64,000 bases of DNA from Microbacterium esteraromaticum (GTDB lineage: Bacteria > Actinomycetota > Actinomycetes > Actinomycetales > Microbacteriaceae), in the NCBI RefSeq assembly GCF_900163815.1, contig NZ_FUKO01000049.1, positions 1-64,000 of the forward strand. Reading direction: 5' to 3'. This document shows, in pieces, positions 17,677-25,037 of the stretch. The notes below the pieces were generated by a model that made no database searches, was not told the DNA's origin, and saw only the letters and a list, made by a program, of their open reading frames with translations. A program made the position numbers and the translations under genes. Position 1 is the first letter of the stretch. Every line of letters starts with the position of its first letter.

Positions 17677-18429
17677 TCACTTCCGTGGTGTTGGAGTCAG
17701 GAGCGCGAACTCGGCGCCGGTGGGGTCAGCGAGTATGGCGATTCGGCCGGCGGGGATGTCGTTCGGCTCGGTGAGCGTCGCAGCGCCGAGGGCGGCGGCG
17801 ATCTCGACGACCTTGTCTGTGCCGACGTCGGGATCGACGGCGAAGTAGACGCGCCAGCCTGCGGGAGCATCGGTGCGGAGTCGCCCTACAACGGGAACCT
17901 GCTGTCCGGCCGGAGTCCAGATCGTGTAGTCGTAGTGCTCGCCATCACCAAGCTGGGTCACGCTCGCTCCGGTGAGAGCCGAGTAGAAGTCATCCGCCTT
18001 GCCGTCCGCAGTCAGCAGCTCGGCCCACGCGAACGTGCCGGGCGTATGGGATGCAAACTCGTAGCCGGGCTCGGGCTGCGAGAACCCGGTGATGGCTCCG
18101 GTCGGTTCGGCGACGATGAGGACGCCTCCCTGTCCCGGCACGTTGACCGGTCCGTGCAGGATGCTCCCGCCCTGCACGGTCGCGCCCTGTGCGGTTTCTG
18201 CGATGTCGTCGGCGGCGAGGTAGAGCGTCCATGCTGGCGTGGCCTCACCGTAGGCCGCGCGGATGCCGGCGATGATCGCTCCTTTGTCGGTGCGGGCGTA
18301 GCGGTAGCCGCTGGGGTTCTGTGCGTCGATCGTCCAGCCGAACAGCGCGCTGTAGAACTGGACGGAGGCATCCTCGTCGGGTGTTTGGAGGTCGATGAGC
18401 GCGGGAGTGCCGGGTCCGATGTTGGTCAT
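17677..18429 (-). CDS. VOC (glyoxalase-fold) family protein, two-domain
   Basis: 250 residues made of two vicinal-oxygen-chelate repeats (residues about 6-115, DEDASVQFYSALFGW; about 130-245, GKADDFYSALTGA and ADPTGAEFALL). Two-domain VOC proteins of this type are common in actinobacteria and are annotated as glyoxalase or bleomycin-resistance-like. The actual substrate is usually unknown. It is the last gene of a TetR / ASCH-protein / VOC operon; the ASCH gene ends 13 bp upstream. Confidence 0.82.
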   Translation of the reverse strand: MTNIGPGTPALIDLQTPDEDASVQFYSALFGWTIDAQNPSGYRYARTDKGAIIAGIRAAYGEATPAWTLYLAADDIAETAQGATVQGGSILHGPVNVPGQGGVLIVAEPTGAITGFSQPEPGYEFASHTPGTFAWAELLTADGKADDFYSALTGASVTQLGDGEHYDYTIWTPAGQQVPVVGRLRTDAPAGWRVYFAVDPDVGTDKVVEIAAALGAATLTEPNDIPAGRIAILADPTGAEFALLTPTPRK

Positions 18430-18442
18430 GTGCTGCTTCTTT

Positions 18443-19018
18443 CTACTGTTGGTCGGTGGCGCGCAGGTAGGCGTGGCCGCGTTCGGATAGTTCGTAGCCG
18501 ACCCGCAGGCTGCGGGTCAGGCCGTGTTCTTTGAGAGTGCGGATACGTCTTTTGAGCGATTCCTTTCCGACCGTCAGGCCGTCGGTGAGCGCGCCCGCGG
18601 TGATGCCGGGCTTAAGTTGGATGCGCGCAAGAGTGGTGCGTGCCCAAGGAGTTCGAGCGTCGAGTCGGTCAAGGAGTGCGTCGATGCCCGTGATGTCTTC
18701 AGCAGTGAGGTTCGGATGGGCGGCGAGCTCGTCTCGTACGTCTGCCGCGACCCAGGAGAGTCCGATGCGGAAGACCGGATCGTGGTCGCGGCTGCGGAAG
18801 GTGGCTGTCAGGTCGTCCAGCGTGGCGTAACCGGCCTGGCGTGCGTCGGCGTCACTGAGTCCGGCGGGTGCAACGGGCTTGATCGTCTCGACTCGCACGA
18901 GTCCTGCGACGGTGCGGAATTCCGTACCGGGCTTCACCCGCGGCTGCTTCCAGCGCCGGTAGGCCACGGTGACCTTGCCCGCTGCAACCGCATGGGCGAT
19001 GCGCTCGGTGAGGATCAT
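18443..19018 (-). CDS. ASCH-like domain protein with C-terminal winged helix
   Basis: 191 residues. It starts MILTERIAHAVAAGKVTVAY and contains the ASCH/PUA-like signature YRRWKQPRVKPGTEFRTVAG, then a DADARQAGY linker typical of the family. The C-terminal 80 residues look like a winged helix (GALTDGLTVGKESLKRRIRTL). ASCH proteins bind RNA or nucleotides. Start ATG 19018 was preferred over an upstream in-frame ATG at 19129 because homology begins there. It sits between the TetR and VOC genes, 37 nt after TetR. Confidence 0.65.
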   Translation of the reverse strand: MILTERIAHAVAAGKVTVAYRRWKQPRVKPGTEFRTVAGLVRVETIKPVAPAGLSDADARQAGYATLDDLTATFRSRDHDPVFRIGLSWVAADVRDELAAHPNLTAEDITGIDALLDRLDARTPWARTTLARIQLKPGITAGALTDGLTVGKESLKRRIRTLKEHGLTRSLRVGYELSERGHAYLRATDQQ

Positions 19019-19055
19019 GCGCCCGCCCGGCGAGGACAACTCGACACCCGCAGCG

Positions 19056-19667
19056 TCATGCGTCGGCCCCCAGGACGAAGGCGAGCTGCGCGAGCACGAC
19101 GTCGCGGTAGTCCATGTCGTCTGATCCACGGTACCCGAGCACGACTGGGTAGAGCAGTCCGTCCATCGTTGCTACGACCACGTCGACGATCACCGAAGTC
19201 TCGAATCGCGGCGTGAACGAGCCGCCGTCGACGCCTCGACGCACCGCATCGGTGAAGGGCTCCCGATACTGCTCGGCAAGAGCGGCGGCATGTTTATGCA
19301 GTTCGGAGTCATGCGCGGCGGCGGTCCAGAACTCCATCAGCATCCGCCACGTCGCGACGCTCGTGGAAAGCCCTCGATCGACCAGCGCGACCATCTTCTG
19401 CCACGGGTCATCGAACCTTGCGGCGAGCTCATGCAGAGCCGCCACTTCGCCAGAGGTGGCACCTGCCAGCGCCTCGATCAGCATGTCCTCACGCGAACCG
19501 AAGTAGCCCTGAAGCGTGCTGACGGCAACCCCCGACGCTTCCGCCACGTCGATGAACCGCGTGCCCGCGAATCCACGATCCGCCAACACCTCCACCACCT
19601 GCCCGAGAACCACGGCGCGCCGCGCACCGCCGGCGCGCCTTATGCGACCTGAACCTGCTCTGCTCAT
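19056..19667 (-). CDS. TetR-family repressor
   Basis: 203 residues with an N-terminal helix-turn-helix (GFAGTRFIDVAEASGVAVSTLQGYF, quoted only to F; residues about 32-56) and an all-helical ligand domain. The ATG lies inside the left arm of a 23-bp perfect inverted repeat (19658-19707), which must be its operator and suggests a leaderless or near-leaderless message. It heads the operon with the ASCH and VOC genes and faces a broken AraC gene, so it probably repressed both directions. Confidence 0.85.
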   Translation of the reverse strand: MSRAGSGRIRRAGGARRAVVLGQVVEVLADRGFAGTRFIDVAEASGVAVSTLQGYFGSREDMLIEALAGATSGEVAALHELAARFDDPWQKMVALVDRGLSTSVATWRMLMEFWTAAAHDSELHKHAAALAEQYREPFTDAVRRGVDGGSFTPRFETSVIVDVVVATMDGLLYPVVLGYRGSDDMDYRDVVLAQLAFVLGADA

Positions 19668-19707
19668 ACCGGTACCGTATCACGATACGGTACCGGTATG
19701 AGCAGAG
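19658..19707. repeat. 23-bp perfect inverted repeat enclosing both start regions
   Basis: Arms 19658-19680 and 19685-19707 match perfectly around the 4-nt centre CACG. The inner part ACCGGTACCGTAT/ATACGGTACCGGT is TetR-operator-like. The outer part encodes ATG AGC AGA on both strands, the first codons of the TetR gene on one side and their mirror image on the other. This is longer than an operator needs and suggests an inverted duplication of the promoter and start. Confidence 0.85.
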
Positions 19708-19747
19708 GTATGCAGCCCGCTCCGGCCACTCAGGAGGGAGGAGACTC

Positions 19748-20221
19748 ATGCCGCGTGAAATCGGGTCTTCTCTTACGGCGGGAGCTCGCCCGGAAGGACA
19801 GCACGCGGCCTCATCGCCCGGATTATCATCCGAGCGCGTCCGTGTCGATGCTGGGCCTGTCAGTGCGCTCCGTGCACAAGCCGTGAGCGCGGTCGGCCCC
19901 ACCCGCTCCGCGCGGATGAAGCTCGTCTACGTCGTAGGAGGCAGCACGAAGATCACGTACGACGCAGGTTCACCGTCGATGCTTCAAGAGGACATCGCGC
20001 TTCTTCCCGCAGAGCGCGTTTACATCGGATCGCCACTCGCCTTCGTTGGGACGATTGCTGTGTACGTCGACCCGCAGTTTGCCCTCGACCAACTCCGTTG
20101 GCTCCCGAGCGCAGGATCGTTTTTCAAGGAGCTTTTCTCTGCCACGGAACCCCCGGCAACTCGCCGTTATACCCGATCGTTGGGGTCTGCTGAAGGTTCG
20201 GTTGAGTCCATGACCGCATGA
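19748..20221 (+). pseudogene. AraC-family regulator fragment (sensor domain only)
   Basis: An excellent AGGAGG site precedes ATG 19748. Residues about 40-120 (RMKLVYVVGGSTKITYDAGS, LLPAERVYIGSP, QFALDQLRWLPS) match the cupin-type sensor domain of the intact AraC regulator at 43348 (QQQMRWIPD). After RWLPS the similarity stops at about 20115 and foreign sequence leads to an IS3-type left end. The DNA-binding half is missing. It was probably the gene divergent from the TetR operon. Confidence 0.7.
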
Positions 20222-20248
20222 TTCCCGGCTGGGGGTCGTGCTGGAAGG

Positions 20249-20548
20249 ATGGCAATCGTGCCGAAGATCTATTCCGATGAGTTCAAGCGGGACGCGGTGG
20301 CGATGGTCGCTGCGGGCTCGTTGCAGAAGAAGGTGTGCAGGGACCTCGGGATCTCGAAGACCGCGCTGCAGACATGGGTTCGCGATGACCGGTTCCGCTC
20401 ACATGGGATGATCCCGTCGACCGATCCGGACGAGCGTCGCGAGATGACGGCGGCGCTGCGGCGGATCCGGGAGCTGGAGATGGAGAATGAGGTGCTCCGG
20501 CGGGCTGCGGCGTATCTGTCTCAGGCGCATATCCTGCCCCCAAAATGA
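20249..20548 (+). CDS. IS3-family transposase OrfA
   Basis: 99 residues: helix-turn-helix (YSDEFKRDAVAMVAAGSLQK, KVCRDLGISKTALQTWVRDD) and the leucine-zipper segment RRIRELEMENEVLRRAAAYL, the standard IS3 OrfA layout. The stop is in CAAAATGACG, the usual OrfA/OrfB overlap, but OrfB with its DDE catalytic domain is absent: only its first codons remain before IS110-type sequence begins. OrfA alone cannot transpose the element. Confidence 0.88.
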   Translation: MAIVPKIYSDEFKRDAVAMVAAGSLQKKVCRDLGISKTALQTWVRDDRFRSHGMIPSTDPDERREMTAALRRIRELEMENEVLRRAAAYLSQAHILPPK

Positions 20549-21700
20549 CGCTTCTATGCCTGATGTCAAGTCATACGGGTCTGGAGCTCGCGGAAGAGTG
20601 CTCTGACGACGTAGCGCTTGAGGCAGCGTCGGACCTCGCGTGCGGTGCGTCCTTCGGCACGGCGCCGGGCAACATACGTGCGAGTGGTGGTGTCGTAGCT
20701 CATGCGAGTTCGAACGATGACATCAACAGCGCGATTGAGTTGTCGGTCTCCTGAGCGCGAGAGGCGGTGCCGGGTGCTGTTCCCCGAAGATGCGGGCAAC
20801 GGTGCAATGCCGCCTAGCGCCGCGAAGGCGGCTTCTGAGCGGATGCGTCCGTGGTGTGAGTATGCCGTGACGAGTATGGCTCCGGTGACGGGGCCGACTC
20901 CGGGCAGTTCCTGAAGTCCCGGGGCGAGGCGCTCGGTAAGGTCAGCGAGTTGTTTGTGATTCACGTTGAGCGCGGCGCTTTGCTCCAGAATCGTTGCGGC
21001 GAGACGCTTGGCCTCGGCCCGTAGCACCCGCACCGGTTCTGCATCACGAGGGATGCGCCATGCTGCGATGGTCTTGATCTGGGCATCGGTGAGGGGCTTG
21101 CGTGCGTCGAGGCCGAGGTCGACGCTGCGGGCGAGAGCATTGAGAGCATTGCGGTTAGCGGTGCGCTGCTGGTCGATCAGCGACCGTGCGGTGAGCAGGA
21201 CTCGCAAGGCCGCGCGGTCACCGGGCTGGCGTGGTTGCGCAAGCTTGTCGACGTCGCGACCAAGTAGCGATCGAGCAGCGGCTTCAGCATCGATTGCGTC
21301 AGACTTTCCGGTATGAGCATGCGATGCGCGTGATGCAGGTCGGACTTCGGCAACCTCGATCCCGGTCTCGGTCAGCACGGCCGTGATGCTTGCGCCGTAG
21401 GATGAGGTGCCCTCAACACCGGCGAGGACGCTCGTGCCGTGGGCGCGTCGAGCGATCCAACTGACTGCGCGGGCGTTGCCGGCCGCTGACGTCGGGAACG
21501 TCGCGGTATCGATGAGTGCGCCAGTGCGCGCATGGATAAGGCAGTAGGTGTGCGTGCGAGCATGCGTGTCGATGCCGACGACGTGCTCGAACTGTTCGGC
21601 AACAAGGACCACGAGAACCTCCAAGTAGTGAATGCGGACAGGCGCCGGCTCGTAGGGTCGCGAAGAGTCACATCTGTAATGAGTCACACACCCGACTGCA
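20549..21700 (-). mobile_element. IS110-family insertion sequence (approximate bounds)
   Basis: An IS110 element occupies the space between the interrupted IS3 orfA/orfB junction and a methyltransferase fragment. IS110 elements lack terminal inverted repeats, so the ends are estimated: about 15-20 nt after the transposase stop and roughly 90 nt before its start, where methyltransferase homology takes over. The noncoding part ahead of the transposase (21613 to about 21700) is where this group carries its guide (bridge) RNA. Confidence 0.6.
20566..21612 (-). CDS. IS110-family transposase (DEDD recombinase)
   Basis: 348 residues. N-terminal DEDD/RuvC-like domain begins FEHVVGIDTHARTH (first Asp), then GVEGTSSYG and KSDAIDAEAAARSLLG; C-terminal Tnp_20 domain has LPGVGPVTGAILV, SEAAFAALGGIAPLPASSG and the serine region. 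This layout is complete for an RNA-guided IS110 recombinase. GTG 21612 was chosen because a TGGAGG site lies 5 nt upstream; the open frame upstream of it is not conserved. It lies in the IS110 remnant region and looks intact. Confidence 0.88.
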   Translation of the reverse strand: MVLVAEQFEHVVGIDTHARTHTYCLIHARTGALIDTATFPTSAAGNARAVSWIARRAHGTSVLAGVEGTSSYGASITAVLTETGIEVAEVRPASRASHAHTGKSDAIDAEAAARSLLGRDVDKLAQPRQPGDRAALRVLLTARSLIDQQRTANRNALNALARSVDLGLDARKPLTDAQIKTIAAWRIPRDAEPVRVLRAEAKRLAATILEQSAALNVNHKQLADLTERLAPGLQELPGVGPVTGAILVTAYSHHGRIRSEAAFAALGGIAPLPASSGNSTRHRLSRSGDRQLNRAVDVIVRTRMSYDTTTRTYVARRRAEGRTAREVRRCLKRYVVRALFRELQTRMT

Positions 21701-22127
21701 CGACACTGAGAGCATTTCGCTGCAACGCACCAGCTTTGCCTCCTTCGAACCCGGTGCCGCACGGTTCGACATGATCGCCCTTGTCGCGACACTCCACCAC
21801 ATGGAACTCCAGCCCACGCTCGAGCAAGCCGCAGCACTGCTTCGCCCCGGAGGGCACCTGATGGTCGTCGGTCTCGCAGCGAACCACACCCCGTCCGACT
21901 GGATCCTCTCGGCCGCTGCCCTTCTATTCGTGAGGATCGGATCGCTCCTCCACCGGGAGACGGCCGACGTTGGAGTCCCCACCACGGAACCACGCGAGAA
22001 CCTCGCGGTAATCCGACATGTGAGCAGGAAAGTCCTTCCTGGACGAAAGCTCCGTCGTGGGCTCTACTACCGATACTTGCTCACCTGGGAGAAACCGAAA
22101 GAGGCCATAGGCTCCGTACCCCAATAA
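21700..22127 (+). pseudogene. SAM-dependent methyltransferase, C-terminal fragment
   Basis: The frame reads ISLQRTSFASFEPGAARFD, MIALVATLHHMELQPTLEQA and LLRPGGHLMVVGLAANHT, the second half of a class I methyltransferase, ending RYLLTWEKPKEAIGSVPQ. The N-terminal half with the SAM-binding glycine motif is missing, lost at the IS110 junction around 21680-21710. No proper start is present, so it is a remnant. Confidence 0.7.
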
Positions 22128-22314
22128 ACGGCGTTTCGAAATGCATCTCCGGGGGCCTTCAATCGTTGATTGCCGATCGTGTGTGGGAGAAAGCTGGCAC
22201 TGGAAATCAGCGAAGCGCAGGCACCTCGGGGGAGCTCGGACTCGGCCCGCTGGGACTGACTCTCGCCTGGCGTCGACGCTGGGGCTGTGTGGGCTCGGTT
22301 TCGTCGGTATGGCC

Positions 22315-22336
22315 CGTACCTGCTGGGTGACCCTGT
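22315..22336 (+). promoter_or_regulatory. Conjugation-leader element ahead of the DNA methyltransferase
   Basis: Core CGTACCTGCTGGGTGACCC, 71 nt before the methyltransferase ATG. A downstream hairpin CCTGTTCGT…ACGAA…ACAGG follows. The outer stem is weak here. The same core precedes the conjugation genes at 44-62 kb, which ties this gene to that element. Confidence 0.55.
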
Positions 22337-22385
22337 TCGTCGCACACGAAGGCGGACAGGCCCCGAACAGCAAGGAGCCCCCGCC

Positions 22386-23474
22386 ATGCCTGACCCCATA
22401 CCGTCGCCCGCCCCGCGCCTGGCCGAAATTCCCGCGCCCGTCTTCGCCGATGAGCGGGCGACGCTCTACCTCGGTGACACCGTTGAGCTTCTCCCGCTCC
22501 TGCCCGAGGCCAGCATCGACGCCCTGGTGACCGACCCGCCGTATGGGCTGAGCTTCAACGGGCAAGCCTGGGACGACGCTTCCGGGTTCCGCGAGTCCCT
22601 CCCGCACATCGACATGACTGGGATGAGTGCGCCGGAGGTATTCGAGACCTGGTGCACGGCCTGGGCTGCAGGAGCATTGCACGCACTCAAGCCGGGCGCG
22701 TATGTTGCAGCATTCGGTGGTGCACGCACCTGGCATCGCATGGTGCGCGGGATCGAGAATGCAGGGTTCGAGATCCGCGACCAGATCGCATGGTTGCACA
22801 CAACCGGGATGCCCAAGAGCTTGGACCTCTCGCACACGATCGACAAGCACCACGGCATGCAGCGCGCCGACCGGGTCGTGCAGGCCACGGATCACGACGG
22901 GGTGCTCGGCGCAACGCGCACTGTACTGTCGAAAGGCACACCGGTCACCGAGGACGCGACACGGTGGGAAGGGTGGGGCACGGCATTGCGGCCTGCGTTC
23001 GAGCCGATCATCATCGCCCGCAAACCACCCGAAGGAAGCGTCGTCCGAAACGTCCTCAGTCACGGTGTCGGCGGGCTCAACATCGACGGCGCCGGGTTCG
23101 CTGACGGCCGGTGGCCGACGAACGTCGCATTCGATGCCAGTCAAGCGGATGCGTTGGATGTGTTGACGGGGACATGGCAAGGCGAGTCGCTATCGAGGAA
23201 GTTCCCGATCTTCCGCTTCGACCGAAAGCCCTCCGCCGCTGAGCGTCCTCGGGCATTCGGGGTGTCGCACTCAACGGTAAAACCACTGGCGCTGATGCGC
23301 TGGCTGGTCACGCTCGTCACCCCACCGCGTGGCATGGTGCTGGAGCCATTTGCCGGATCCGGCACCACGGTGGAGGCCGCAGCTGGAGCGGGGTTTTGTG
23401 TGGTCGCGGTAGAGAAGGAAGCAGCGTACGTGCCTCTGGTCCGCTCCCGTCTGGACAGGTCTTCTCGAGCGTGA
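22386..23474 (+). CDS. DNA adenine/cytosine-N4 methyltransferase (orphan)
   Basis: 362 residues. Catalytic DPPY motif at 50-53 (ALVTDPPYGLSFNG) precedes the SAM-binding motif LEPFAGSGTTVEAAAGAGF near residue 320, the beta-class order of N6-adenine or N4-cytosine methyltransferases. No restriction partner is nearby, so it is probably an orphan enzyme that hides the mobile element from host restriction. ATG 22386 has AAGGAG 10 nt upstream. The conjugation-leader core lies in its 5' region. Target sequence unknown. Confidence 0.85.
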   Translation: MPDPIPSPAPRLAEIPAPVFADERATLYLGDTVELLPLLPEASIDALVTDPPYGLSFNGQAWDDASGFRESLPHIDMTGMSAPEVFETWCTAWAAGALHALKPGAYVAAFGGARTWHRMVRGIENAGFEIRDQIAWLHTTGMPKSLDLSHTIDKHHGMQRADRVVQATDHDGVLGATRTVLSKGTPVTEDATRWEGWGTALRPAFEPIIIARKPPEGSVVRNVLSHGVGGLNIDGAGFADGRWPTNVAFDASQADALDVLTGTWQGESLSRKFPIFRFDRKPSAAERPRAFGVSHSTVKPLALMRWLVTLVTPPRGMVLEPFAGSGTTVEAAAGAGFCVVAVEKEAAYVPLVRSRLDRSSRA

Positions 23475-23735
23475 CCGTTGAGTGCCTACCGGGGACCGCC
23501 AGCAGCGGTTTGGGGCATAGCTGTCCGCCACGGAGGCATAACGTCGAGTCCGCCGGCCCCTTGCTGAGAGTGTGAGTGTTCCGTGGTGTTGTTTGGCGAT
23601 GGCATCGACCGAAGCGCCCTCGGTCTGATGCCGCTTCCTTTGGGACTCCGCACCGCGCAGCGTCGGCAGGTCAGCGCCACAGGATCGGTGACTGGTACCG
23701 ATGTCCTGAAACTGTCGTACTCGTCGCCACCGGCG
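23475..23735. other. Intergenic region between converging genes
   Basis: About 260 bases between the converging methyltransferase and MFS genes. I see no coding remnant with homology and no strong terminator. Confidence 0.4.
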
Positions 23736-25037
23736 TCAGCGTTGACGGGTGCCACGAGGTTCTCGGCTGCCAGTCGACGGTGTGGCGTGATGAGTGTTCT
23801 GGATGTCGTCGTCGAGTACGCGGCCGATGTTCCATACGACCACCGTGAGTCCGAGTGCGGACAGCACTCCGGCGCCGAGTATGACTGGGACGAATCCGAA
23901 GGTGCCCGCGAGTGCGAGGCCGGAGCCGCCGGAGATGACCATGAGGAGTGACGTGATGGTGGTGAAGAGGGTGAAGTCGGTGCCTGCGCTTTCGGGGCGG
24001 GTGAGGTCCATCGAGATCGTGTAGATGATCGCGAAGGCGGCTGCGAATGCGGCGTTCGACAGTGCCACGACCAGCAGCACGAGCCATGGCCAGGTCGCAC
24101 CGAGTGCGATCGGCAGGGTGCCGAAGGTGGCGAGCACCTGTAGTCCGCCCAGCCACAGTAGTGCGGGTCGTCTGCCGATCCGGGCGATGTATACGCCGGC
24201 GAGGATGCCGGCTGCGACGCCGGTGAGACTGCCGCCGATCACGACGTACAGGCCGATCGTGGCCTCGTCCCAGCCGTCGGTGACGAGCATGGGGCGTACG
24301 AGGTTATAGGCGATGGTGAAGCCCGCACTGTACGCGGGGATGAGTGCGAGACTCCACCATCGCACGCGCCGATCGCCGAAGAACTGGCCGATCGTGCGTA
24401 GCGTGACGCGGGGTGCCGGCACGTCGCGTTCATCGGCCTCCTCGCGCCAGCGGAGGACGAAGGGCAACGCGACGAGCGTGCATGCGGCGAGGCAGAGCGC
24501 GGCGATCTGCCATCCCGCCGCCTGGTAGACGACGAGTACGACGCCACCGCCGACGACCTGTGCCACTGACGATCCCGCCGATTGGAAGCCGTTGCCCAGG
24601 CCGCGCTCGTCTGGCCGAAGGAGTCTTGTCGCGGCGGCGTCGGCGGCGACGTCTTGGGTGGCGGCGACGACGAAGATCACCGCGAACAGCGCGAGCAGGG
24701 TCGTGAACTGGGTGGCCGGGTCGAACAGGGCGAGCGAGGCGCATCCTATGGCGAGCAGCGACTGCGTGAGGAGGAGCCAGCCGCGATAGTGTCCGAGCCG
24801 TCGTGACCCGAACCGGTCGACGACCGGCGCCCACAGGAACTTGAGCGTGAGTAGTGTTGCGATGCCCGCTGCGGCCCCGATGAGCGCGAGTGGCACGCCA
24901 CGGGCCTGCGCGATGGTCAGGAACGCGTAGGTGAAGAAGCCCAGGCTCAGGTTCTGGGTGCAGTAGAGCGCGGCGACGAGTGCGAGCCTCCCGCGACGGG
25001 ACTGGCCACCGGGAATCGGGGGGCGGCTGGTGGTCAT
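23736..25037 (-). CDS. MFS transporter of the RhtX/FptX (AmpG-like) siderophore-importer type
   Basis: 433 residues, 12 membrane segments. The start LYCTQNLSLGFFTYAFLTIA and the loop LKFLWAPVVDRFGSRRLGHYR are characteristic of the AmpG/PAT branch that includes the siderophore importers RhtX and FptX. It probably imports a ferri-siderophore or exports a hydrolysed one. Its ATG overlaps the stop of the large ABC gene (25034), so both are one operon under the DtxR box at 28667-28685. The substrate is inferred from context. Confidence 0.75.
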   Translation of the reverse strand: MTTSRPPIPGGQSRRGRLALVAALYCTQNLSLGFFTYAFLTIAQARGVPLALIGAAAGIATLLTLKFLWAPVVDRFGSRRLGHYRGWLLLTQSLLAIGCASLALFDPATQFTTLLALFAVIFVVAATQDVAADAAATRLLRPDERGLGNGFQSAGSSVAQVVGGGVVLVVYQAAGWQIAALCLAACTLVALPFVLRWREEADERDVPAPRVTLRTIGQFFGDRRVRWWSLALIPAYSAGFTIAYNLVRPMLVTDGWDEATIGLYVVIGGSLTGVAAGILAGVYIARIGRRPALLWLGGLQVLATFGTLPIALGATWPWLVLLVVALSNAAFAAAFAIIYTISMDLTRPESAGTDFTLFTTITSLLMVISGGSGLALAGTFGFVPVILGAGVLSALGLTVVVWNIGRVLDDDIQNTHHATPSTGSREPRGTRQR

